This document shows positions 6,094 to 13,152 of a stretch of 43,224 nucleotides of DNA, piece after piece (within the stretch, counting starts at the first letter, position 1; the number at the start of each line of letters is the position of its first letter). The notes under the pieces were generated by a model. The model was not told where the DNA came from. It saw only the letters and a program-made list of their open reading frames with translations, and did no database searches. The stretch comes from Cupriavidus pauculus (GTDB taxonomy: Bacteria > Pseudomonadota > Gammaproteobacteria > Burkholderiales > Burkholderiaceae), in the NCBI RefSeq assembly GCF_008801835.1, contig NZ_VZOW01000043.1, positions 1 through 43,224 of the forward strand. Direction: 5' to 3'. A program made the translations under genes and the position numbers.

Positions 6094-7487
6094 CTTATAT
6101 CCTGAATATCGTGTTCCAGCTCTCGGGTGGCCCGCCGTATCCGAACAGCAAATTCCCTTGCCACGTCAGCATCGGACCAATATTCGAGATTCAAAACACC
6201 AAAATACTGGGACAAAATCCGGCGTTGCTCATCGATAGACGTCGTGTCAAAATTTGGAATATATCGCATATCGGAGACCCCCCTTCGCTTTGCTTCGAAG
6301 TAGGTTCTCACGAAAGTCTTCACGGTGACATCTGCCGGCAGATGAAATCGCTTCAGAAGATTCTTTACAGTTTGATCCAACCTCCACAATTGATCTAAAT
6401 TTGACTCATCAATTTGTGAAAAATAAAATATCCACCCTTTTCTGGCGCCCTCGAAAATACACCCCGTAATTCGTAAATTTAGCCGCCACAGAAGAATATT
6501 TCTCGCAACACGCAATTTCAGATCACGCCCCTGCTGATCAAGAGGCTGCGCCATTATTCCCGCCACCTTATACTTATAAGTGGTGAATATATCGGCCAAC
6601 GAATCTTCCAGACGCTTTACTGATTCACTTTTCGCAAGACATCTTCCGTTACGGAATTGATACCCCAGGAACGAAAAATCTTCGGATATCTCGCCACAAA
6701 TGGTCTTTCCCCCAGCCGATGAAAGCTCATGAGCAGATAGCCCGTGATTCTTTTGTAGATCCACTCGCATTTCCTCTACGAGATGGCTCGCATCGCCCTT
6801 CGCCAACAACAAAACATCGTCAACGTAACGAAAATACCGAATTTCTGGCCTAGACGCATATCTCCCGTCAAACGCGGAAAGATATACCTCCGCCAAGATG
6901 TTGGAAATCGATAATCCTTGCGGCACACCTGACGAAGCCGGGTTCGCCGTCCTAGTTGGATGCGGAACAGTCGGCGTTTCCAACGCGGCCGATATCAAAT
7001 CAAGCAAATCCTTCTTTCGCATCCGCCGCCGCAAACGCGTTAGCAATAGGTGGTGTTGAATCGACGGGTAAAATTCCTTAATGTCCAACTTCGCAAAATG
7101 CGAATACTCCCCACTTTCAATCGCACCTTTGATGCCAAAGATTACGGCCTGAGGGATTTTTTGTGAGACATCAGTCTCGAAGACGGCCCGCAAGACGTTG
7201 CAGAGCGCGCGCAGCACAACTCTATCGCGGAAAGTCGGGATAGAGATAACCCGAGGAGGCTTTTTCGCGCCCTTTGAAATAAGCTTCTCTTTGTATTGAG
7301 AAAATCTATAAGACCCATCACGAGCCTTCCTATAGATAACATCGATATGGCGATCTAAGTCTCTTTCAAATTGATTGCGCCCTAGTCTGTCAATGCCTAT
7401 TGCACTCGTTTCGGCAATGTGCTCTCGGTAGATAATCAACAAATTATCCCGACTAAACTCACGCTTGAATACCTCTGACGCTGTCAT
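6090..7487 (-). CDS. Stand-alone reverse transcriptase, DRT/UG type (465 aa)
   Basis: RNA-dependent DNA polymerase. Visible motifs: RT2/RT3 region AKLDIKEFYPSI (132-143) with catalytic Asp 135; SGVPQGLSISNILAEVYL (186-203, RT4); RYFRYVDDVLL (217-227, RT5) with the YVDD box and Asp 223/224; FSFLGYQF (271-278, RT7). The C-terminal 180 residues are helical, without an intron-maturase, endonuclease or CRISPR domain, as in the unknown-group/Abi-like RTs linked to phage defence. It starts one base after the stop of the SLATT gene, so both are one transcription unit. No group II intron structure or retron-type layout is evident. The gene is AT-richer than its neighbours, with many rare codons, a sign of transfer. 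Confidence 0.93.
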   Translation of the reverse strand: MTASEVFKREFSRDNLLIIYREHIAETSAIGIDRLGRNQFERDLDRHIDVIYRKARDGSYRFSQYKEKLISKGAKKPPRVISIPTFRDRVVLRALCNVLRAVFETDVSQKIPQAVIFGIKGAIESGEYSHFAKLDIKEFYPSIQHHLLLTRLRRRMRKKDLLDLISAALETPTVPHPTRTANPASSGVPQGLSISNILAEVYLSAFDGRYASRPEIRYFRYVDDVLLLAKGDASHLVEEMRVDLQKNHGLSAHELSSAGGKTICGEISEDFSFLGYQFRNGRCLAKSESVKRLEDSLADIFTTYKYKVAGIMAQPLDQQGRDLKLRVARNILLWRLNLRITGCIFEGARKGWIFYFSQIDESNLDQLWRLDQTVKNLLKRFHLPADVTVKTFVRTYFEAKRRGVSDMRYIPNFDTTSIDEQRRILSQYFGVLNLEYWSDADVAREFAVRIRRATRELEHDIQDIS

Positions 7488-7488
7488 A

Positions 7489-8136
7489 TTATTTTTTGAC
7501 GCACATCAAATAAATCATTACAACTATCGGCGACAAATACAAAAGCGCCAGAAATACATGTCGACCAATAGCATGCAAGCTTACATAGATATTTTCCCAC
7601 GCAGTAGGGATGCGAGAAGTCAGACCATTATTTGCAAAACGAGCACGCCTATCATCAATGGTTGCATGATTTTCGCACACAGCAAGTAGCGACTGATATT
7701 CGACCTGAACCGCCTCAACCGTCTCAAGCAAGCGCCTTTCATCAACGTAACATCGAGCCACAGTAATCCGATCAAGCAGACCCTGTAGTTGTGTATAGCA
7801 CTCTCTAAATCTCTGCGCCCTTGCCAGAAATCCACGTGCAGTCAAATGAAATGACAAACCGAACAATGCAACGGAAAGGATTAATCCAAATACCGCGCCT
7901 TGATCATCGGTAATTGGTTTAAATTTCATCAATATTGCCGACAACGCAATACTATAGATGGTATATAGAATGAGCAATAACTGAGAATGGTGCTCGTTTC
8001 GAAGCAACCGCTTTTCAGATTGAATACGCGCACTGCGGGTAAACCAAATCCGGTCGTATAAGCTGTTGGCAGCAGAGGCAACTGAGGCGGATGATAAGGC
8101 GGAGGGTTGTGGAGTAGCCGAGGAAGGGGATGTCAC
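7489..8136 (-). CDS. SLATT-type membrane protein paired with the RT (215 aa)
   Basis: Two hydrophobic helices (about 52-71 and 80-98), a long cytoplasmic helical region with LYDRIWFTRSARIQSEKRL before it and ECYTQLQGLLDR, EYQSLLAVCENH after it, and a third C-terminal helix (about 194-212) followed by a basic end. This is the architecture of SLATT proteins, predicted pore-forming effectors of defence systems, one subfamily of which is linked to reverse transcriptases. The likely job is membrane damage that aborts phage infection when the RT product or phage is sensed. The start is GTG at 8136; its ribosome site is weak and the first 25 residues are low-complexity Ser/Ala/Pro. The RT gene follows one base after its stop. 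Confidence 0.8.
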   Translation of the reverse strand: MTSPSSATPQPSALSSASVASAANSLYDRIWFTRSARIQSEKRLLRNEHHSQLLLILYTIYSIALSAILMKFKPITDDQGAVFGLILSVALFGLSFHLTARGFLARAQRFRECYTQLQGLLDRITVARCYVDERRLLETVEAVQVEYQSLLAVCENHATIDDRRARFANNGLTSRIPTAWENIYVSLHAIGRHVFLALLYLSPIVVMIYLMCVKK

Positions 8137-8177
8137 GAGATTTATGCAAGGTTAATTTCCCCTCGCGATAAGAGCTT

Positions 8178-8352
8178 GGGGACAGGTCATATGACCCACC
8201 AATGAAGCCGGCGATTTAATACGTTCACCTCTTGCGGAGGTTCTGGTTTCCCAGCGTGGCACCCCCTCCGACCCGAGACTATACAGAATTGTGACTTGCA
8301 TGGCGCGAGTCCACCCGTCGGAGGGGCCCATAGGGCCTGTCCCGATCTGTCC
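8178..8352 (-). ncRNA. Candidate structured non-coding RNA of the RT-SLATT system
   Basis: The 330 bp between the SLATT start and the att site has no credible ORF but is dense in inverted repeats. An outer stem pairs GGGACAGG (8179-8186) with CCTGTCCC (8336-8343). Inside are a 10-bp perfect stem CCCCTCCGAC (8263-8272) with GTCGGAGGGG (8317-8326), a hairpin ACCTC-TTGCG-GAGGT (8227-8241) and a perfect 12-bp palindrome GGTCATATGACC (8185-8196). This nesting is what a template or scaffold RNA for a defence RT would show. Strand is assigned by the RT operon direction. No convincing promoter was found. The ends are those of the outermost repeats, not mapped ends. Confidence 0.55.
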
Positions 8353-8404
8353 GTGCCCGAAATCGCGTTTTGATCTGCTACACTCCTACGGTTTCCTGCT
8401 ACGC

Positions 8405-8424
8405 AGAGTTCAATGCTCAACTCT
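8405..8424. repeat. Inverted repeat upstream of the ncRNA candidate
   Basis: AGAGTT (8405-8410), an 8-base centre and AACTCT (8419-8424). It could be a further stem of the RNA, an operator, or an integrase arm site near the element end. Confidence 0.35.
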
Positions 8425-8467
8425 AGTAGCTTTGTTATCAAATACTTACGTGCCGTGATGTGGGTCC

Positions 8468-8491
8468 GTTCGATTCCCATCGCCCGCTCCA
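8468..8491 (+). other. Probable att site: 3' end of a tRNA-Gly gene
   Basis: These 24 bases match from memory the T-loop, 3' T-stem, acceptor strand and CCA of beta-proteobacterial tRNA-Gly genes (TTCGATT loop, CCCAT, CGCCCGC, TCCA). The bases just before (8461-8467) do not complete the T-stem, and no D- or anticodon arm exists upstream, so this is not a whole tRNA gene. It is read as the right-hand attachment site left by integration into tRNA-Gly; the intact gene should lie left of the window, before the integrase. Confidence 0.75.
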
Positions 8492-8506
8492 CTTCTTATC
8501 TGACAA

Positions 8507-8560
8507 GCCGCCTCAGGCCCCCGGTCGATGCAAGATCGGCGATCCGCCCGGCGGTTTTTT
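8507..8560 (+). terminator. Intrinsic terminator of the original tRNA-Gly gene
   Basis: CCGCC (8508-8512 or 8544-8548) can pair with GGCGG (8550-8554), followed by six T (8555-8560). It lies 16 bases after the tRNA CCA, where a tRNA terminator belongs, and only 6 bases before the trmB start codon. Confidence 0.6.
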
Positions 8561-8566
8561 GTTGCC

Positions 8567-9325
8567 ATGCTTCCCCAAGACACCCAAACCGATACGCTGC
8601 CCGGTGACGACGCTGCCGCCGCCGCCCCCAAACCCGGCGAAGATGTTGCGCATCCGCGCCGCGTCCGCTCGTTTGTGAGGCGGGCTGGGCGTACGTCGAC
8701 CGGGCAGCAACGCGCCATTGACGATCTGGGGCCGCGCTTTATCGTTCCCTACAAGCACGAGCCGCTCGATTGGACCGCAACGTTCGGGCGCGAAGCGCCG
8801 GCCATTCTGGAAATCGGATTTGGCATGGGCGAAACCACGGCCCATATCGCCGGCATTCGTCCGCAGGACAATTTCCTTGGCTGTGAAGTGCATGAGCCCG
8901 GCGTTGGCGCGCTGCTCAAATTGATCGGCGAGCGGGATTTGCAGAATGTGCGAATCATGAATCACGACGCCGTCGAGGTGATCGCACACATGCTGACCGA
9001 GCAATCGCTCGATGGCGTGCACATCTTCTTTCCCGACCCGTGGCACAAGAAGCGCCATAACAAGCGTCGCCTGGTGCAGCCACCGCTGATCAAGCTGCTG
9101 GCCAGCCGGCTGAAAAGCGGCGGCTATATTCATTGCGCAACCGATTGGGAAGAATATGCGCACCAGATGGTCGACGTCCTGGCAGGCGAAGCGACGCTGG
9201 AAAACACCACGCAGAAGGAAGACGGATTTTCGGAACGTCCGGACTATCGGCCGGTGACCAAATTCGAGAAGCGCGGCTTGCGCCTCGGTCATGGCGTGTG
9301 GGACGTGGTGTTCCGCAAGAAATAA
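8567..9325 (+). CDS. trmB: tRNA (guanine-N7-)-methyltransferase TrmB
   Basis: Methylates G46 in the variable loop of tRNAs using S-adenosylmethionine, in the cytoplasm. SAM-binding motif ILEIGFGMGET (80-90) and the family signature FFPDPWHKKRHNKRR (154-168) are intact. The region HPRRVRSFVRRAGRTSTGQQ (29-48) is typical of beta-proteobacterial members. The ATG at 8567 gives 252 aa, the usual size; the in-frame ATG at 8528 lies within the tRNA terminator. No ribosome-binding site precedes either start, because the terminator T-tract ends just before 8567. The gene now sits directly beside the element's right end. Confidence 0.95.
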   Translation: MLPQDTQTDTLPGDDAAAAAPKPGEDVAHPRRVRSFVRRAGRTSTGQQRAIDDLGPRFIVPYKHEPLDWTATFGREAPAILEIGFGMGETTAHIAGIRPQDNFLGCEVHEPGVGALLKLIGERDLQNVRIMNHDAVEVIAHMLTEQSLDGVHIFFPDPWHKKRHNKRRLVQPPLIKLLASRLKSGGYIHCATDWEEYAHQMVDVLAGEATLENTTQKEDGFSERPDYRPVTKFEKRGLRLGHGVWDVVFRKK

Positions 9326-9330
9326 GAACA

Positions 9331-9356
9331 AGGGGCTGCATCTGCAGCCCCTTTCT
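9331..9356. terminator. Bidirectional intrinsic terminator between trmB and uppP
   Basis: AGGGGCTGCA-TC-TGCAGCCCCT (9331-9352) is a perfect hairpin followed by TTCT. It separates the convergent trmB and uppP genes and, being symmetric, may serve both. Confidence 0.8.
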
Positions 9357-9373
9357 CGTTCAACCCAGCGCTT

Positions 9374-10255
9374 TTACGCGTGCCAGGAAATGATCCCGCT
9401 CCACGCGGTCAGCAGCACGATGAGCCCGAAGGCAATCCGATACCATGCGAACGGCTTGAAATCGTGGGTGGCCACGAAACGCAGCAGCCAGCGCACGCAC
9501 AGGAATGCGGACAGGAACGCAAAGACAAAACCGATGCCGAAAATGCCGAGGTCGTCGGCCGATAACAGTGCGCGCGCCTTGTAGAGTTCGTAGACCGTCG
9601 CACCGAAAATCACCGGGATAGCGAGGAAAAACGAGAATTCCGTCGCCACCTGACGCGACAGGCCAAACAGCATGCCGCCGATAATCGTCGCCCCCGAACG
9701 CGAGGTGCCCGGCACCAGCGCGAAACACTGCGCAAGACCAACCTTCACGGCATCGCGCCAGTTCAGATCGTCAATCGACTCGATGCGCGGCGCGCCGGCC
9801 TTGGCGGCCTCCAGCAACGCGTTGCCTTGCGGATGCGACACCGTGCCGCGCCGCCCTTCCCGCCATTCGGCCCACAGAATCACCACGCCACCGATGATGA
9901 AAGCGAGCGCGACGGTTATCGGGTTGAACAGATGCGCCTTGATCCATTTGCCGAACACCAGCGCCAAAACGATGGCCGGCACCGTGGCGACAATGACGTT
10001 CACGGCAAAACGCTGTGCCTTGGCATCCGACGCGATGCCACTTATCACTGCGCCGATACGGCGGCGAAATTCCCAGCACACCGCCAGGATCGCGCCGAAC
10101 TGAATCACGATCTCGAAAATCTTGCCTTTCTCGTCGTTGAAATCGAGCAGTTGCCCCGCAAGGATCAAGTGGCCGGTGCTGGAAATAGGCAGGAATTCCG
10201 TCAGACCTTCGACGATGCCGAGAATGACGGCTTTAAGAGCGAGTGCAATATCCAT
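9374..10255 (-). CDS. uppP: Undecaprenyl-diphosphatase UppP (BacA)
   Basis: Integral membrane phosphatase that recycles undecaprenyl diphosphate to the monophosphate carrier used for peptidoglycan and O-antigen assembly; extra copies give bacitracin resistance. Signature GIVEGLTEFLPISSTGHL (13-30) with its essential glutamates and PGTSRSG (182-188) are intact, with about seven hydrophobic helices over 293 aa, the normal length. The ATG at 10255 is chosen; the frame opens 11 codons earlier at a TTG without support. It supplies the lipid carrier needed by the polysaccharide locus further right. Confidence 0.96.
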   Translation of the reverse strand: MDIALALKAVILGIVEGLTEFLPISSTGHLILAGQLLDFNDEKGKIFEIVIQFGAILAVCWEFRRRIGAVISGIASDAKAQRFAVNVIVATVPAIVLALVFGKWIKAHLFNPITVALAFIIGGVVILWAEWREGRRGTVSHPQGNALLEAAKAGAPRIESIDDLNWRDAVKVGLAQCFALVPGTSRSGATIIGGMLFGLSRQVATEFSFFLAIPVIFGATVYELYKARALLSADDLGIFGIGFVFAFLSAFLCVRWLLRFVATHDFKPFAWYRIAFGLIVLLTAWSGIISWHA

Positions 10256-10340
10256 GAGGACTCGAAAAAGTGGGTGCAAGAGCGGCAATCAACCATCCGC
10301 CCGCGATGCGCAGGCGCACCGCATTATTGTTGCTCTGAAT

Positions 10341-10904
10341 TTACGGCCGATTAATCTTGACGTTGATACCGTCAGGCAGGACCGTGATTGTACCGGGCTC
10401 GACCGCCGTGCCGGCCATGCGCAGTTCGTCGGGCTTGAACGTATATAGCGGATAGCCTTGCAGCAACTGCTCGGACAGGATGCCGCCCAGCGCATTCAAC
10501 TGGCGCGAAAACTGACTTGGCAAACCCTGCACGTCGAACTGGCGGACTTCGGGATCCTGCAGGACCAGCGAGCGCGTCGGTGAGTCATACCGCAGCGCGC
10601 TGTCCAGGGCGAAGCGCCCCGTCAGCGGCTGCCGGAAAAAGAGCCGATTATCGATGGTTGCGTCGAACGTCACGGTAATCCGATTGCGCGCGGCATCCAG
10701 CGCCAGCTGGGGATTGGCGAGATGGATATCGAACAGCTCCATATAGCGCTTGCTGAAGGGAAACTTGCGCTGCAAGGCCGACTGCAACTGACTCTCCGAG
10801 AACGTATATTCGCTGCGCCATGCGCCGCATCCCGCCAGCCAGCCCGTGGTTGCGAGCGCTGCCATGCCTGCGGCCGCCAGCCAGCGCCTGCGCGTTATCG
10901 CCAT
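10341..10904 (-). CDS. DUF1439 family lipoprotein
   Basis: Signal peptide MAITRRRWLAAAGMAALATT followed by a lipobox (GWLAGC) gives a lipid-anchored envelope protein of 187 aa. The mature part (YTFSESQLQSALQRKFPFSK onwards) matches the DUF1439 family (E. coli YceB-like), a tubular lipid-binding-like fold of unknown role. Start: ATG codons lie at 10907 and 10904; GGAGAAGGA is better spaced for 10904. The open frame extends far upstream through the YkgJ gene, but that is a chance extension. It follows the cysteine-cluster gene by about 45 bp and may be co-transcribed with it. Confidence 0.85.
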   Translation of the reverse strand: MAITRRRWLAAAGMAALATTGWLAGCGAWRSEYTFSESQLQSALQRKFPFSKRYMELFDIHLANPQLALDAARNRITVTFDATIDNRLFFRQPLTGRFALDSALRYDSPTRSLVLQDPEVRQFDVQGLPSQFSRQLNALGGILSEQLLQGYPLYTFKPDELRMAGTAVEPGTITVLPDGINVKINRP

Positions 10905-10951
10905 CATTGATCCTTCTCCATCATCTGGCACAAGGCCGCAAGCCTTGCGCG

Positions 10952-11230
10952 TCATTGCGTGGGGGCCGTTGCCATTTCCAGGCGCGTCAGCCATGCCAGG
11001 GCGGCCTCGCGCGAATCGCCGCACATTTCGGTCGAGGGGCGCAGCCCGCCGCAAAATCCCGGCCGGGCGGCCGTCCCAAACACCGCGCAGCGCATGTCGG
11101 GCAACAGTTGGGCGCAACGCTCGCCCGCCGGCTTCCCTTCGGGCATGCCCGGGAGCGGCGAGTTGATCGAGGGCGCGATGCAGCACGCACCGCAACCCGC
11201 GCGGCAGGTTGGTTGAGACTGGCAGGACAT
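10952..11230 (-). CDS. YkgJ-family cysteine-cluster protein (92 aa)
   Basis: Small protein with cysteines in the pattern CRAGCGACC near the N-terminus, then single cysteines in ERCAQL, MRCAVF, GFCGGLRP and TEMCG. This is the UPF0153/YkgJ zinc- or iron-chelating family, whose function is unknown. The ATG at 11230 gives the usual size for the short version. The upstream ribosome site is weak. It is transcribed away from the TetR gene at 11461. Confidence 0.85.
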   Translation of the reverse strand: MSCQSQPTCRAGCGACCIAPSINSPLPGMPEGKPAGERCAQLLPDMRCAVFGTAARPGFCGGLRPSTEMCGDSREAALAWLTRLEMATAPTQ

Positions 11231-11375
11231 GGTGAAGGTTCAGCGGCAGATGCCGTCAATATCGAGGCCGAAAGCGAGCCGTTGGAGCCCGCCATTGTGC
11301 CCGACGCGATCCGTCACACTTGCAACATTTGGAAAAAGCGTCGTATTGTCCATTTCGGACGACCATCGCGCCAAC

Positions 11376-11404
11376 TTGACCGCGCAACTTCGGTCCTCTA
11401 CATT
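11376..11404 (+). promoter_or_regulatory. Sigma-70 promoter of the TetR gene
   Basis: TTGACC (11376-11381), 17 bp, TACATT (11399-11404). Immediately downstream CTGAC and GTCAG frame a 16-base AT-rich centre (11405-11430), a possible autorepressor operator between promoter and the GTG start at 11461. Confidence 0.6.
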
Positions 11405-11460
11405 ACTGACCGACAAGTTATTAATAGTCAGCGCGCCGCCGGCGCACCACTGTCCCGCCC

Positions 11461-12234
11461 GTGACTTCAGTTTTGCCAAAGAAAGACACCGATGCGCGCC
11501 GCTGGACGCGGCGCAAGGCCGCGCGGCCCCAGGAACTGGTAGCCGCCGCGCTGGAGCTTTTTGTCGAACGCGGCTATGCAGCCACGCGGCTCGAAGATGT
11601 CGCCGCCGCCGCCGGGGTGTCCAAAGGCACCGTGTACCTCTATTTCGCCAACAAGGAAGAGCTGTTCAAGACCGTGGTGCGCGAAAACATGGTGCCCGCG
11701 GTGGTCAAGGGTACCGATCTGGTCGAAACTTTCGAGGGCTCCACGCCGGAACTGCTGCGGGAGCTGCTACTGGGATGGTGGGGACTGATCGGCGCCACCC
11801 GCGTGGCGGGCCTGACCAAGCTCATCATTGCCGAATCCGGCAATTTTCCCGATATCGCGCAGTTTTATCAGGACGAAGTGATGGGGCCCGGCGATGAACT
11901 GTTCGCCAAGGTGCTGGCGCGAGGGGTCGCGCGCGGAGAATTCCGCAATGCGCCGACCAATCCCACCACCACGCTGATCTGTGCGCCGCTGGTCTTTTTG
12001 ATGCTGTGGCGCAGCGCCTTCGCTCAGGTGAACGTTGCGGTGATCGATCCCGCGGCATTTGTCGATCAATTGATCCAGGTGCTGCTGTTCGGCCTGACCG
12101 CGGGCCCGGCGCGCGATACGCCGCTGCCGCCGCCGGACGGCCCCTTTGTCTGGGAACGGATCCGCGACGAATTGCTGGCCGAGCGCGCAGCCGCGCAATC
12201 CGACAAGGACGCCGGGCAGGAGCGGGGGACATGA
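11461..12234 (+). CDS. TetR/AcrR family transcriptional regulator
   Basis: Dimeric repressor that releases DNA on binding a small ligand. The N-terminal helix-turn-helix spans about residues 22-66 (LVAAALELFVERGYAATRLE then VAAAAGVSKGTVYLYFANKE), followed by a hydrophobic all-helical ligand domain. 257 aa is slightly long because of an N-terminal basic tail and a C-terminal acidic tail. The start is a GTG. It lies upstream of the pcm-like/rhodanese/TolC run, so it may control that outer-membrane channel operon; this is inferred from position. Confidence 0.92.
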   Translation: MTSVLPKKDTDARRWTRRKAARPQELVAAALELFVERGYAATRLEDVAAAAGVSKGTVYLYFANKEELFKTVVRENMVPAVVKGTDLVETFEGSTPELLRELLLGWWGLIGATRVAGLTKLIIAESGNFPDIAQFYQDEVMGPGDELFAKVLARGVARGEFRNAPTNPTTTLICAPLVFLMLWRSAFAQVNVAVIDPAAFVDQLIQVLLFGLTAGPARDTPLPPPDGPFVWERIRDELLAERAAAQSDKDAGQERGT

Positions 12235-12485
12235 ATATTTCCCGCGCGCCTCGGCGGCCGCGCTGCGACGACGCAACAGTGCCGGTCGACATCCCGGCGG
12301 CAATCGTTTGTAAACGGTGCAACGGTGTCGCCGGAGGTAAAATAGCGGGCTTTTGCGTAACTTCCCGGCGGGCGCCAACGCCAGCCCGGGAGTGGCGCGG
12401 CCGGCATCAATCGAAACAACAGCGCTGACGGCGGGGCATCCGCATCCGGCAGCGCACCCCGCAAGTATCTGGAAGGAAAGGCAAG

Positions 12486-13139
12486 ATGGATCTCGAAAAA
12501 GCCCGATTCAACATGATCGAACAGCAAATCCGCCCATGGGACGTGCTGGACCAGGAAATCCTGGACCTGCTGGCCGTGGTCAAGCGCGAGCAGTTCGTGC
12601 CGCAGGCATATGCCGCGCTGGCGTTCGTTGACATGGAGATCCCGCTGCCCGCCGGCGAAAACATGATGCCGCCGCGCGTCGAGGCCCGCATCCTGCAGGA
12701 CCTGAACGTGCGCAAGCATGAAAATGTGCTGGAAATCGGCGCGGGTTCGGGCTACATGGCCGCGCTGCTGGCCAATCGCGGCCGCCACGTGCTGACCGTC
12801 GACATCCATCCGGAACTGGTGGCGCTGGCACGCAAGAATCTGGCCGACGCCGGCATTTCGAATGTCGATGTCGCCGAGGGCAACGCCGCCGACGGCTGGG
12901 CCGAAGCCGCGCCGTACGACGTGATCTGCATTTCGGCATCGGTGCCGGAAATTCCGCAGTCGATCCTGTCGCAGTTGAAGGTGGGCGGTCGCATTGCCGC
13001 CATCGTCGGCACCGCGCCGGTGATGGAAGCCCGCATCGTGACGCGCGTGTCGGACGCCGAATACCAGGTGGTGAACCTGTTCGAGACGCTGGCCAAGCCG
13101 CTGCAAGGCGCCGCCCAGCCGTCACGCTTCAAGTTCTGA
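12486..13139 (+). CDS. PCMT-like protein methyltransferase, divergent (217 aa)
   Basis: SAM-dependent methyltransferase of the protein-L-isoaspartate O-methyltransferase family, which repairs damaged aspartyl residues. SAM motif NVLEIGAGSGYMAALL (80-95 region) and the later acidic motif VDIHPEL are clear. The segment where classical Pcm has its Thr/Ser-x-Ser-Gln/Ala-Pro loop reads AGENMMPPRVEARIL, so the canonical serine is missing. A different substrate or an altered activity is therefore possible. AAGGAAAGG stands upstream of the ATG. It is followed by the rhodanese gene after 13 bp. Confidence 0.88.
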   Translation: MDLEKARFNMIEQQIRPWDVLDQEILDLLAVVKREQFVPQAYAALAFVDMEIPLPAGENMMPPRVEARILQDLNVRKHENVLEIGAGSGYMAALLANRGRHVLTVDIHPELVALARKNLADAGISNVDVAEGNAADGWAEAAPYDVICISASVPEIPQSILSQLKVGGRIAAIVGTAPVMEARIVTRVSDAEYQVVNLFETLAKPLQGAAQPSRFKF

Positions 13140-13152
13140 TACGGAGCCAGCC

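Noticed and set aside
6090..7487. Retron or group II intron RT
   Set aside because: No intron RNA domain V-like structure, maturase or endonuclease domain, and the partner is a SLATT protein rather than a typical retron effector with msr/msd beside the RT. A retron cannot be fully excluded without a tree.
8178..8352. CRISPR array or integron-type attC
   Set aside because: The repeats are inverted and of different sequence, not regularly spaced direct repeats, and no attC core sites or cas genes are present.
8461..8491. Complete tRNA-Gly gene
   Set aside because: Only the T-loop to CCA part is present; no anticodon or D arm precedes it and the 5' T-stem does not pair, so it is an att-type fragment.
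10905..11195. Long N-terminal extension of the DUF1439 gene
   Set aside because: The open frame reads through the YkgJ gene in another frame, has no ribosome site, and would bury the lipoprotein signal peptide.
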